From: an uncultured Collinsella sp.
GTDB lineage: Bacteria; Actinomycetota; Coriobacteriia; Coriobacteriales; Coriobacteriaceae
DNA length: 22,105 nucleotides
Assembly: GCA_958407555.1 (NCBI GenBank)
Contig: CATYJC010000016.1
Location: forward strand, 1 to 22,105
Direction: 5' to 3'
Shown here: in pieces, positions 15,134-21,145 of the stretch
Position numbering within the stretch: the first letter of the stretch is position 1
Layout of the letters: every line of letters starts with the position of its first letter
Position numbers and translations under genes: made by a program
Notes under the pieces: model-generated
The model's database searches: none
Told to the model about the DNA's origin: nothing
What the model saw: only the letters and a program-made list of their open reading frames with translations

Positions 15134-17156
15134 GTGCGGTCTCCTCTTCGATCTGGGTTGAAAGCTCCAGCCATTCGTCCTCGAGCTTGGGCAGCTCTTG
15201 CTTAAGGCCGTTATATTCCCCCAGCGCGGCGTTGAACTTGTCTTGATCGGCATAAAGCTCTTCGCTTGCCATCAATTCCATAAGCTCGTCATAGCGGGCG
15301 CGCTTTTTGTCCAGCTCTGCCTCGATCTTCTTGAGCTGGTTGCGCACGCCCTTGAGCTTTTTGTTGAGCGCGGCGCGGGCCTGGGCCTCAGCGCGCTTTT
15401 GCTCCTTGGTCTTTTTGCCCTCGGCAGGCTTGGGGGCCGCGGCGGGGCTGCTGGCCTGGGCGGCGCTGGCGGGCTTAGTGCTCTTGCTTGCCGACGGCGC
15501 GCTTTCCCCTGCCGCTTCAGCGGCGGCGCGGGCAGCGAGGTCCTCGCGCTTGAAGAGGTAGTAGTCGTAGTCGCCGTCGTAGACCGTGACCTTGCCGTCG
15601 CGGATGTCGATCACGCGGTTCGCCACGGCGCGCACCAGGTGCTCGTCGTGGCTGATCAGCACGATGGTGCCGGGGAAGTTATGCAGGGCGTTTTCGAGCA
15701 TGTCCACCGAGTCAATATCCAGGTGGTTGGTGGGCTCGTCCAGGCACAGGAGCGCCTCGGGGGCCACGAGCATCTTGGCCAGGGCCAAACGCGCCTTTTC
15801 GCCGCCGGAGAGCACGCGGACCTGCTTTTCAATTGCGTCGTTGTCGCTAAACAGGAAGGCGCCCAGCAGGCTACGCTGCTGCGGCACGGTCCACTTGGGC
15901 GTGACGGTGTCGATCTCTTGCAAGACGGTGTTAGACTCGGTCATGCCCTCGAGTGCATGCTGGGCATAGTAGGCGATGCCCACGTTGGTACCCAGGTCGC
16001 GCGTGCCGGAAGTGGGCGGCTCCAGGCCGGCGAGGATCTTCATAAGGGTGGACTTGCCGGCGCCGTTGGGGCCGACAAGCGCCACGTGCTCGCCGCGGTA
16101 GAGTTTGAGGTCGATGTCGCTGTAGATGTGCTTGTCGCCGTAGGACTTGGAGACGCCCTCCAGGCTCACGACCATATCGCCGGAGCGCGGCGGGTCGGGG
16201 AACTTAAAGTCGATGTGCTTGTGGCCCTCGGGCAGGATGACGAGCTCCTTTTTGATTTGCTCGATCTTGCGGATGCGCTCCTGCGCCTGGGCGGCCTTGG
16301 TGGGCTTGTAGCGGAACTTGTCAACAAAGACCTGCATGTGGGCGATGTCGCGCTCCTGCGCGGCGCGCTTGGCGCGCATCTGCTCCAGGTTGTCCTCACG
16401 CTGCTTGAGGTAGCTGCTGTAGTTGCCGGTGTAGGTGGTCACGCGGCGGTTTTCGAGCGCGGCGACGTGGTCGACGCAGGCGTCCATGAAGGCGCGGTCG
16501 TGGCTGACGATGAGCACGGCGCCGTCGTAGTTGGCGATAAAGCCGCGCAGCCACTGGACGCTTTCGAGGTCCAGGTGGTTGGTGGGCTCGTCAAGTAGCA
16601 GTAGGTCGGGGTGGCGCAGGAAGAGCTTGGCCAGCGCGATGCGCATCTGCCAGCCGCCCGAGAACTCGGAGCACGGGCGTTCAAAGTCGGTGACTTTAAA
16701 GCCCAGGCCAGACAGGATCTTGCGGGCGTTGCTCTCGAGCTCGTAGCCGCCCAGATGCTCAAAGCGGTCCTGGACCTGGCCGTACTCGTTAAGGAGCGCG
16801 TCGACGTCCTTGCCCTGCTCGGAGAGCTCGGTGATCTGGGCCTGCAGCTCGTTGGCGCGCTCGCCCATGCGACGGATTTCCTTGGCGGCGGCCATGACCT
16901 CGGCGAGGATGGTGGTGTCCTTTTGCTCCAGGTTGGTTTCCTGCTCTAGGTAGCCCACCTGGCAGTCCTTGGCGTACTGGACCTGGCCGGCGTCGGGGCT
17001 GTCGATGCCCATGATGATCTTGAGCATGGTGGTTTTGCCGGCGCCGTTGGGTCCCACGAGCGCAAAGCGCTCGCCGGGGTTGATCTGGAAGGACGCGCCG
17101 CTAAAGAGGACGCGCGCGCCGAAGCTTTTTTCGATCTTGTCGACCAGGAGGATCAT
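15120..17156 (-). CDS. ABC-F family ATP-binding protein
   Basis: A soluble protein with two ABC ATPase domains and no membrane segment, the arrangement of ABC-F factors that act on the ribosome. In 678 residues it has Walker A GPNGAGKT (35-42), signature FSGGWQMR and DEPTNHLDLES in domain 1. A charged interdomain linker (about 240-310) follows, then GPNGAGKST, LSGGEKAR and DEPTNHLDIDS in domain 2. After an Ala/Ser/Pro-rich spacer (about 555-600) there is a C-terminal coiled coil (about 605-675), as in Uup and YdiF types. A housekeeping role in translation is more likely than drug resistance, but the subgroup cannot be fixed by eye. AAAGG precedes the ATG. Only about 31 nt separate it from the tRNA-Ala terminator. 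Confidence 0.95.
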   Translation of the reverse strand: MILLVDKIEKSFGARVLFSGASFQINPGERFALVGPNGAGKTTMLKIIMGIDSPDAGQVQYAKDCQVGYLEQETNLEQKDTTILAEVMAAAKEIRRMGERANELQAQITELSEQGKDVDALLNEYGQVQDRFEHLGGYELESNARKILSGLGFKVTDFERPCSEFSGGWQMRIALAKLFLRHPDLLLLDEPTNHLDLESVQWLRGFIANYDGAVLIVSHDRAFMDACVDHVAALENRRVTTYTGNYSSYLKQREDNLEQMRAKRAAQERDIAHMQVFVDKFRYKPTKAAQAQERIRKIEQIKKELVILPEGHKHIDFKFPDPPRSGDMVVSLEGVSKSYGDKHIYSDIDLKLYRGEHVALVGPNGAGKSTLMKILAGLEPPTSGTRDLGTNVGIAYYAQHALEGMTESNTVLQEIDTVTPKWTVPQQRSLLGAFLFSDNDAIEKQVRVLSGGEKARLALAKMLVAPEALLCLDEPTNHLDIDSVDMLENALHNFPGTIVLISHDEHLVRAVANRVIDIRDGKVTVYDGDYDYYLFKREDLAARAAAEAAGESAPSASKSTKPASAAQASSPAAAPKPAEGKKTKEQKRAEAQARAALNKKLKGVRNQLKKIEAELDKKRARYDELMELMASEELYADQDKFNAALGEYNGLKQELPKLEDEWLELSTQIEEETARELS

Positions 17157-17187
17157 GGTGCCGCCTTTGACCTTGTGTGCCTATATG

Positions 17188-17215
17188 AAAAAAGGCCCCA
17201 ACTTGCGTTGGAGCC
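17188..17215 (-). terminator. Intrinsic terminator of tRNA-Ala
   Basis: On the minus strand a 9-bp stem (one G-T pair) made by 17207-17215 and 17194-17202 closes a GCAA tetraloop and is followed at once by six T residues (17188-17193). This is a strong rho-independent terminator. It lies 16 nt beyond the tRNA-Ala 3' end and just before the ABC-F gene. Confidence 0.93.
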
Positions 17216-17231
17216 TCATTCAATGCTCGGG

Positions 17232-17304
17232 TGGAGACGAGGGGGATCGAACCCCTGACCTCTTGACTGCCAGTCAAGCGCTCTCCCAGCTGAGCTACGC
17301 CCCC
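17232..17304 (-). tRNA. tRNA-Ala (anticodon GGC)
   Basis: A complete 73-nt cloverleaf without an encoded CCA. The acceptor stem begins GGGGGCG and pairs with CGTCTCC before discriminator A73, giving the G3-U70 pair that identifies alanine tRNAs. The D arm is GCTCAGCTGGGAGAGC, the anticodon arm is CTTGA-CTGGCAG-TCAAG with anticodon GGC, and the T loop is TTCGATC. It has its own promoter upstream and terminator downstream, so it is a single-gene transcript. Confidence 0.96.
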
Positions 17305-17316
17305 GTGCGAAGAAGT

Positions 17317-17345
17317 ACTATACGGGAACTCCCCCGCCGATGCAA
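17317..17345 (-). promoter_or_regulatory. Promoter of tRNA-Ala
   Basis: The minus strand shows TTGCAT (17340-17345), a 17-nt spacer and TATAGT (17317-17322). The predicted start of transcription lies about 6 nt before the mature tRNA 5' end at 17304. An A/T-rich stretch including AAAATATTTT just upstream of the -35 box (about 17350-17368) could act as an UP element. Confidence 0.65.
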
Positions 17346-17634
17346 GGACAATTTCGGAAAATATTTTGCGGGCGGCGGTGCGGGGGCGCAGCCAGGCCGC
17401 GGACGCAGGTGTGGGAACGGGCCGCGAGACCCCGCGATGCCCTTATCCGCCCGCGGGGCGCGCCCCGCGGGCGGCGGCGTGGCCGCCGCCCTCCTCTCCG
17501 GCGCTCTCGGGACATCTCGAATCCCGCGGACCGCCGTTTCTCGCATCCGCGGCGCGGGCCGCCAACCGCCCAACGGCCGTCCCGCCGGCGCCGGGCCCGT
17601 TATCGGGGCCAACCGCGCCCCCGCACACCCGACG
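17346..17634. other. GC-rich palindrome-dense non-coding region
   Basis: About 290 nt with very high GC and no convincing gene. Open frames on both strands are low-complexity Arg/Pro/Ala/Gly translations without ribosome-binding sites, expected by chance at this GC level. The region is packed with dyads: a 28-bp perfect palindrome, an overlapping 9-bp hairpin, and CCGCGGA/TCCGCGG arms around 17524-17552. It lies upstream of the tRNA-Ala promoter and downstream of the DUF559-like gene. Confidence 0.7.
17447..17490. repeat. 28-bp perfect palindrome plus overlapping hairpin
   Basis: Positions 17447-17474 read identically on both strands, centred between 17460 and 17461, built only of G and C. 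A second inverted repeat, 17470-17478 with 17482-17490, forms a 9-bp stem with a GTG loop and shares its first bases with the palindrome. The function is not known. Confidence 0.85.
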
Positions 17635-17796
17635 ATTTCAAAACCATGCCGGTTTACGGGGCCAGGCCGGGAACCCCCGAGCATGGCGCAATCGGTAAAA
17701 TCAAAACCGCAGGTAGACGACTCGCACATTCCGCGAAATGCAGGGTATGGACGGCCGGTCCGGGTCCAGCCCCGTAATCCGACATAGTTTTGAAAT
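17635..17796. repeat. 162-bp inverted-repeat element
   Basis: The first 37 nt (from 17635, ATTTCAAAACCATGCCGG on the plus strand) match the reverse complement of the last 37 nt (from 17796 backwards, ATTTCAAAACTATGTCGG) at 30 of 37 positions. Both arms go on into TTACGGGGC. The interior holds TCAAAACCGCAGGT (17701-17714), which recurs elsewhere in this window. No protein is convincingly encoded. The shape suits a MITE-like or structured-RNA repeat. It ends about 50 nt before the 3' end of the DUF559-like gene. Confidence 0.75.
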
Positions 17797-17847
17797 GAAA
17801 TAAATTCACTACAGGCAAACTAGGTCGTTCTAGCGTCTTGTCACCGG

Positions 17848-19005
17848 CTAATTTCCGATTTCCAACCAGTTGCACAAAACATTTGCTCGCAGTCGCGTCT
17901 CGGCGGACTTCATTGCTTCAGTTTTGGCTTTATAGCGAATCCCTAAACGGTCGCAGACACTTCTGACTATGGTGTCTAGCTGCTTTGAATCATTGAGCAT
18001 GTCGTGAGTCACCAGGAGTACATCGAATCCCATGCTCTGCAACGCAGTCATGCGCTCTGCATCGTGGTCAAGTACCGCGCCTGATCCATGGATGACTTCA
18101 CCTTGGATTTCGATAATTACTGCCTTCATTAGGATTGGGTTTACAATCACAATGTCGCCGTAGCAAACCTTTTGACCTGCGATGCTTTGGGCCGCCTCGG
18201 ATAGAGGGGTTAAATCGTTGAGGTACACGTATCTGAATCCTGCACCACCTAGACGTCGAGAACGGCTTAGAAGCAGGACCCCCGCGACCTCGAGTGGAGA
18301 TGCAGCAATGCCGATAACCTGCTGAGCGGCATCATAGAACTGCTTTCCCCACATTTGGCTTTTAACCTTGTCGGCGAATTGATGTAAGTCGCTCAATTCG
18401 ATGAGCGGCTTTCTCATCCAGAGAGAAGTTCCTTTAAGCTTCGTAACCTTTCTACTATCCTCATGAATGTTCGTCTGCCCTTCGTTTTCCGAGGCCTTTA
18501 CGGTTACACGGGCATAAACGCGTTTCCAAGGAGCCTCGTCTTCACCTTCATCAAGTTCGAATAGATCTTGCGTACTGGACTGCTGAATCTCTTTTGCCGC
18601 CATTTTTAATTGCATTTCGGCCGCGGGAGTCGGCTCGAAAACAGAAAACCAGCCACAAAGTTCGTACATAGCCAGCACGAGATCTATTTGAGGCACAAAG
18701 CGTGTCATCGTAAATAACGTGTTAAGCGGATTGGTGACACTAAAGCCTAAATGAGTGTCGATTGTGGTGCCGGCATCCGATACCCCTTCCCAGCGTATAG
18801 TGGAGCGCAATCCCGAGTGGTGATTACAACAACCTGGCGAAGCAACAGTAATAATCGGGGCTTTGAGGACGTCGGTCACGAAAGGGGCTTGGGATAGGGC
18901 TCGCCAGCCGTCTTCGGAGTTGGGTAGGCGCGGGTAGAGGTCGCGCACTTGCGGTGGGCAGCGCCAGTAGCGGAATGCGGTGTTTGCGCAGACGATTTCG
19001 TCCAT
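17848..19005 (-). CDS. Orphan protein with DUF559/PD-(D/E)XK-like C-terminus
   Basis: A 385-residue protein of a type I associate with Coriobacteriia, usually left as hypothetical. The N-terminus has CANTAFRYWRCPPQVRDLYP, and a middle segment (about 90-124) includes TNPLNTLFTMTRFVPQIDLVLAMYELCGWF. A charged, probably variable insert (about 135-195) follows. The C-terminus (about 281-345) resembles DUF559/Vsr-like nuclease folds: YGDIVI (Asp284), IIEIQGEVIHG (Glu299, Gln301, His306), DHDAERMTAL and GFDVLLVTHDML. Gln stands where a catalytic Asp or Lys is expected, so nuclease activity is doubtful. Codon use is more A/T-rich than in the core genes, suggesting transfer. AGGGGAGG precedes the ATG. 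It stands alone between two tRNA genes. Confidence 0.8.
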   Translation of the reverse strand: MDEIVCANTAFRYWRCPPQVRDLYPRLPNSEDGWRALSQAPFVTDVLKAPIITVASPGCCNHHSGLRSTIRWEGVSDAGTTIDTHLGFSVTNPLNTLFTMTRFVPQIDLVLAMYELCGWFSVFEPTPAAEMQLKMAAKEIQQSSTQDLFELDEGEDEAPWKRVYARVTVKASENEGQTNIHEDSRKVTKLKGTSLWMRKPLIELSDLHQFADKVKSQMWGKQFYDAAQQVIGIAASPLEVAGVLLLSRSRRLGGAGFRYVYLNDLTPLSEAAQSIAGQKVCYGDIVIVNPILMKAVIIEIQGEVIHGSGAVLDHDAERMTALQSMGFDVLLVTHDMLNDSKQLDTIVRSVCDRLGIRYKAKTEAMKSAETRLRANVLCNWLEIGN

Positions 19006-19057
19006 GAGGGCCTCCCCTGGTATCGGTCCCAGGCCGTGTGGAATGTGGTCATGGCCG

Positions 19058-19080
19058 ATTATCTACCGGGGCTTCATGCG
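19058..19080 (-). promoter_or_regulatory. Possible promoter of the DUF559-like gene
   Basis: The minus strand carries GATAAT (19058-19063) within TAGATAAT, one base off the -10 consensus, about 52 nt before the start codon at 19005. The -35 region 17 nt further up (TTACCC) matches poorly, so this is a weak call resting mainly on the -10 box. Confidence 0.28.
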
Positions 19081-19310
19081 GGTAAGTACCGGAAGCAAAC
19101 CAAAAGCTTGACGAGTTCTGCCGAAAAACCGTCATGTGATAGAAATCCGCTGGAAGGCGCTCTGGGCATGTGGTCCATGTCTCCATATTTGCGCTCGCAT
19201 CACATGGGGAATTCAATGAAAATACGCATGCGTTTTATACAAAACGAGCAATGGCGTCAGCAAAAAGGGTTCGATAAAAAAATGACGCCTTAGACGACTA
19301 CGAGTATTTT
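19081..19310. other. Non-coding stretch between the DUF559-like gene and tRNA-Val
   Basis: No supportable gene is seen. A plus-strand frame runs through it from inside the neighbouring gene, but it has no ribosome-binding site and no recognisable protein features. The DNA is more A/T-rich than the core and contains a small dyad, CGTTTT-ATAC-AAAACG (about 19230-19245). The position directly downstream of a tRNA 3' end, the shift in composition and the tandem repeats that follow suggest a decayed integrated element; no integrase remnant could be identified. Confidence 0.4.
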
Positions 19311-19346
19311 TTGGTGTCAGTTTTGGTGTCACCCTTGGTGTCAAAA
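19311..19346. repeat. Three tandem 12-bp repeats (TTGGTGTCA core)
   Basis: TTGGTGTCA occurs at 19311-19319, 19323-19331 and 19335-19343, exactly 12 nt apart, with variable 3-nt spacers. The 12-nt period equals four codons (plus-strand frame reads GVS-FGVT-LGVK), so this may be a fragment of a former coding repeat or a set of protein-binding iterons. It abuts the T-run of the tRNA-Val terminator. Confidence 0.85.
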
Positions 19347-19378
19347 AGAAAAAGGCCAGAGGCTTAACACCTCTGACC
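19343..19378 (-). terminator. Intrinsic terminator of tRNA-Val
   Basis: On the minus strand a 9-bp stem (19370-19378 with 19354-19362, one G-T pair) closes a 7-nt loop and is followed by TTTTTCTTTTT (19343-19353). It lies 11 nt past the tRNA-Val CCA end. Confidence 0.92.
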
Positions 19379-19389
19379 TGCGGTTTTGA
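19374..19389. repeat. Copy 2 of the TCAAAACCGCAGGTCA motif
   Basis: The plus strand reads TGACCTGCGGTTTTGA here, identical over 16 bp to 21999-22014 in the same orientation and over 14 bp to 17701-17714 in the opposite orientation. It bridges the base of the tRNA-Val terminator stem and the tRNA 3' end. Confidence 0.85.
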
Positions 19390-19464
19390 TGGTGGGCGAT
19401 ACAAGATTCGAACTTGTGACCCCATCCGTGTGAAGGATATGCTCTACCCCTGAGCCAATCGCCC
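19390..19464 (-). tRNA. tRNA-Val (anticodon CAC)
   Basis: A 75-nt cloverleaf with encoded CCA (19390-19392). The acceptor stem GGGCGAT pairs with ATCGCCC before discriminator A. The D arm is GGCTCAGGGGTAGAGC, the anticodon arm is TATCC-TTCACAC-GGATG with anticodon CAC, and the T loop is TTCGAAT. It has its own candidate promoter and a terminator. Its 3' end faces the DUF559-like gene region, the usual side for integrative elements. Confidence 0.95.
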
Positions 19465-19484
19465 GTCGCCTTTCGGCAAATGAG

Positions 19485-19514
19485 ATACTATCATAGCCGC
19501 GCGTGGTTTACCAA
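19485..19514 (-). promoter_or_regulatory. Candidate promoter of tRNA-Val
   Basis: The minus strand shows TTGGTA (19509-19514), 18 nt, then TAGTAT (19485-19490), both 4/6 matches, placed about 20 nt before the mature tRNA. TATGAT a few bases upstream is an alternative -10. No terminator is visible between this point and the DUF3825 gene stop at 19603. Confidence 0.5.
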
Positions 19515-19602
19515 GAACTTTTTGCCCTCGATTTTATATTCGTGGGCGCAAACCTCGCCACCGCTATCAGGGCAGCCGACAAACCACCAGCTAAACAGCC
19601 CT

Positions 19603-20391
19603 CTATCGCTTGATCCACGATGTCTCGGGGCGGCAAATGAGCCGCGCGTTGTTGTAGGCCATGTCGAGTGTGAGGCAGGTGCGCGCAGCGTAAAAGCCGT
19701 CCTCGCGCTGGATGGTCAGCGCCAACTCGGGCTTGTCGCCGGTCAGGCACAGCGGCAGGAGCAGTTGGATCCGGCCGCCGTAGAACTGCGGCACCGCGAG
19801 CGTGTAGTTGGCTGCGGCGCGGCGGGCGGCCTCGACGACGGCGCCTTCAAAGGCGCGACGCAGCAGCAGCGAGTTGTTCTCCCCCATCAGGCTGGCGGGA
19901 ATGCGCGTAAGGTTCTCCTCGTCGCCCAGAATGTGGTCGATGTTGGAGCGGATGGGCAAGCGGTAGTCAAAGACCAGCTCGGAGGGGTCCTCGGCAAAGC
20001 GTACACGGCATGGCAGGTACTCAAATGAGACCAGCATGGGGTCGCTTTCCTTAAAGAAGCCCTTCAAAAACCAGCGCTGGCGCGCATCGGGCTTGGTGTT
20101 GGGCTCAAATAGGCCGTAGATGGTCTCGTAACGACGTGTGTACAGACCGGTGTTGAATAGGCACCGGTCATCGTCGAACACTAGCGGCAGGTTGGACGGC
20201 GCGGTCTGGTCCGCGTCGCGCTCAGTCAGGAACACCGCGCGGCTAAACGAAAACGACAGGTAGTTTTTGAGGATGCGGTTGCTAGGACCCCAGTCCTCGG
20301 GATCGGCGAGGTCGACCAGGCGGTCGTAACAGGGCTCGGGGCAAAAGGCAAACTCGTAAACATTGCTGCACAGTGTGCTGGGGATTTCCAT
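19603..20391 (-). CDS. DUF3825 domain protein
   Basis: A 262-residue soluble protein made up almost wholly of a DUF3825 domain, recognised by DLADPEDWGPSNRILKNYLSFSF, a CLFNTGLYTRRYETIYGLFEPN block, RWFLKGF and DPSELVFDYRLPIRSNIDHIL. The function is unknown; in other proteins the domain sits at the C-terminus of multidomain proteins, some with RNA-related domains (recollection, not checked). An ATG at 20391 is taken as start; a TTG at 20433 would add 14 residues but has no ribosome-binding site. TATAAA at 20436-20441, overlapping the fic stop, may be a -10 box for this gene. It is last in the XRE-61aa-Doc run, 45 nt after the toxin gene. Confidence 0.8.
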   Translation of the reverse strand: MEIPSTLCSNVYEFAFCPEPCYDRLVDLADPEDWGPSNRILKNYLSFSFSRAVFLTERDADQTAPSNLPLVFDDDRCLFNTGLYTRRYETIYGLFEPNTKPDARQRWFLKGFFKESDPMLVSFEYLPCRVRFAEDPSELVFDYRLPIRSNIDHILGDEENLTRIPASLMGENNSLLLRRAFEGAVVEAARRAAANYTLAVPQFYGGRIQLLLPLCLTGDKPELALTIQREDGFYAARTCLTLDMAYNNARLICRPETSWIKR

Positions 20392-20436
20392 GTGGTGTCC
20401 AATCCATTCAATAACTGGCGTGCGGATGCTCAAATT

Positions 20437-20952
20437 TTATATGTGCGACGGGTCACCCGTGCCCGCAATGCAACCGCGGCGGAGCTCCTCGGCGAGCCCG
20501 CTGGTCGTGCGACGACTAGAAACGAGGTCCTGGATCCAGGCGTTGTACTGGTTGTCTTTGGGCTCGGGGCTGTCGGACAGCACGACCGGGGTGCCGGCGA
20601 ACCTTAAGACGGACAACGCAAAGACAAGGCTGGTGCGTTTGTTGCCGTCCTCAAAGATGTGGTCCTTGACCATGTGCTCGGCCACGTAGGTGACCTGGTC
20701 AAAGATGTCTGCGAAGCGATCGGCCGGCGATTGGCCGAATATCGTACAGAATGCACCCGCAAGCACGGACTCGACGCGTCCAAGCTCAAGCGCGGCCCGG
20801 TCGCCTGTGGCGTTGGTTGTATAACAGCGCCCGACCGTCATCAGCGTGCTGTGCAGGCGCATCACGGCCGCGGCCATAGCTTCAAGCGATCCGGCATCAT
20901 CGAGCACGAGCGGTGCGAACGGATGTGCCCGGCGCGGCGCGACCGTCGTCAT
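20437..20952 (-). CDS. Fic/Doc family toxin-like protein
   Basis: A 171-residue protein with the Fic core motif HIFEDGNKRT (98-107). Lys after Asn, in place of the Gly of AMP-transferring Fic enzymes, and the Doc-like lead-in (ESVLAGAF, then DIFDQVTYVAEHMVKDH) point to the death-on-curing group. The founding member, P1 Doc, phosphorylates EF-Tu and halts translation. The start at 20952 is set by GGAG 7 nt upstream and by ATGA overlap with the preceding 61-residue ORF; the frame stays open 48 codons upstream without family features. The coupling and gene order are those of a toxin-antitoxin pair. Target and reaction are inferred from the family only. Confidence 0.87.
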   Translation of the reverse strand: MTTVAPRRAHPFAPLVLDDAGSLEAMAAAVMRLHSTLMTVGRCYTTNATGDRAALELGRVESVLAGAFCTIFGQSPADRFADIFDQVTYVAEHMVKDHIFEDGNKRTSLVFALSVLRFAGTPVVLSDSPEPKDNQYNAWIQDLVSSRRTTSGLAEELRRGCIAGTGDPSHI

Positions 20953-21134
20953 GAGTTCTCCAAGAGCCTGAGCGCGTTGGGCATGCCCGCAATGGTTAGC
21001 CGAACAGCTTCGTCGATTAACGTGGCGCCGTCGCGCAAAATCAGTGATGCTGAATTTGCCACGTGCGCAGTTGAATGATCTTCTTGAGCAACGCAATCAG
21101 CGCCGTCATCTTGTTGAACATAGCTCCAAGGCAT
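20949..21134 (-). CDS. 61-residue protein, candidate antitoxin
   Basis: A short protein that I do not recognise. It has an excellent AGAGGAG ribosome-binding site 7-8 nt before the ATG and overlaps the Doc/Fic start as ATGA, strong signs that it is a real coupled gene. The N-terminal half is polar and acidic; the C-terminal half (about 30-58, ILRDGATLIDEAVRLTIAGM and on) looks helical. TLIDE resembles the (S/T)xxxE part of the Fic-inhibitory motif, but Ala replaces the usual Gly or Asn. It does not resemble Phd, the classic Doc partner, by eye. It follows the XRE gene after 11 nt. Confidence 0.7.
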   Translation of the reverse strand: MPWSYVQQDDGADCVAQEDHSTAHVANSASLILRDGATLIDEAVRLTIAGMPNALRLLENS

Positions 21135-21145
21135 GTCTGACTCCT

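Noticed and set aside
15198..16598. 466-codon plus-strand ORF opposite the ABC-F gene
   Set aside because: It is an antisense shadow of a gene with two intact ATPase domains.
17295..17787. Several long ORFs on both strands around the GC-rich region
   Set aside because: They are low-complexity Arg/Pro/Ala/Gly translations over palindromic GC-rich DNA and across tRNA-Ala, without ribosome-binding sites; stop codons are rare by composition alone.
18949..19293. 114-codon plus-strand ORF between the DUF559-like gene and tRNA-Val
   Set aside because: It begins inside the opposite-strand gene, has no supported start and no domain features.
19213..19425. 70-codon minus-strand ORF crossing tRNA-Val
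   Set aside because: Its reading frame passes through the tRNA, its terminator and the tandem repeats; it is a translation artefact of those features.
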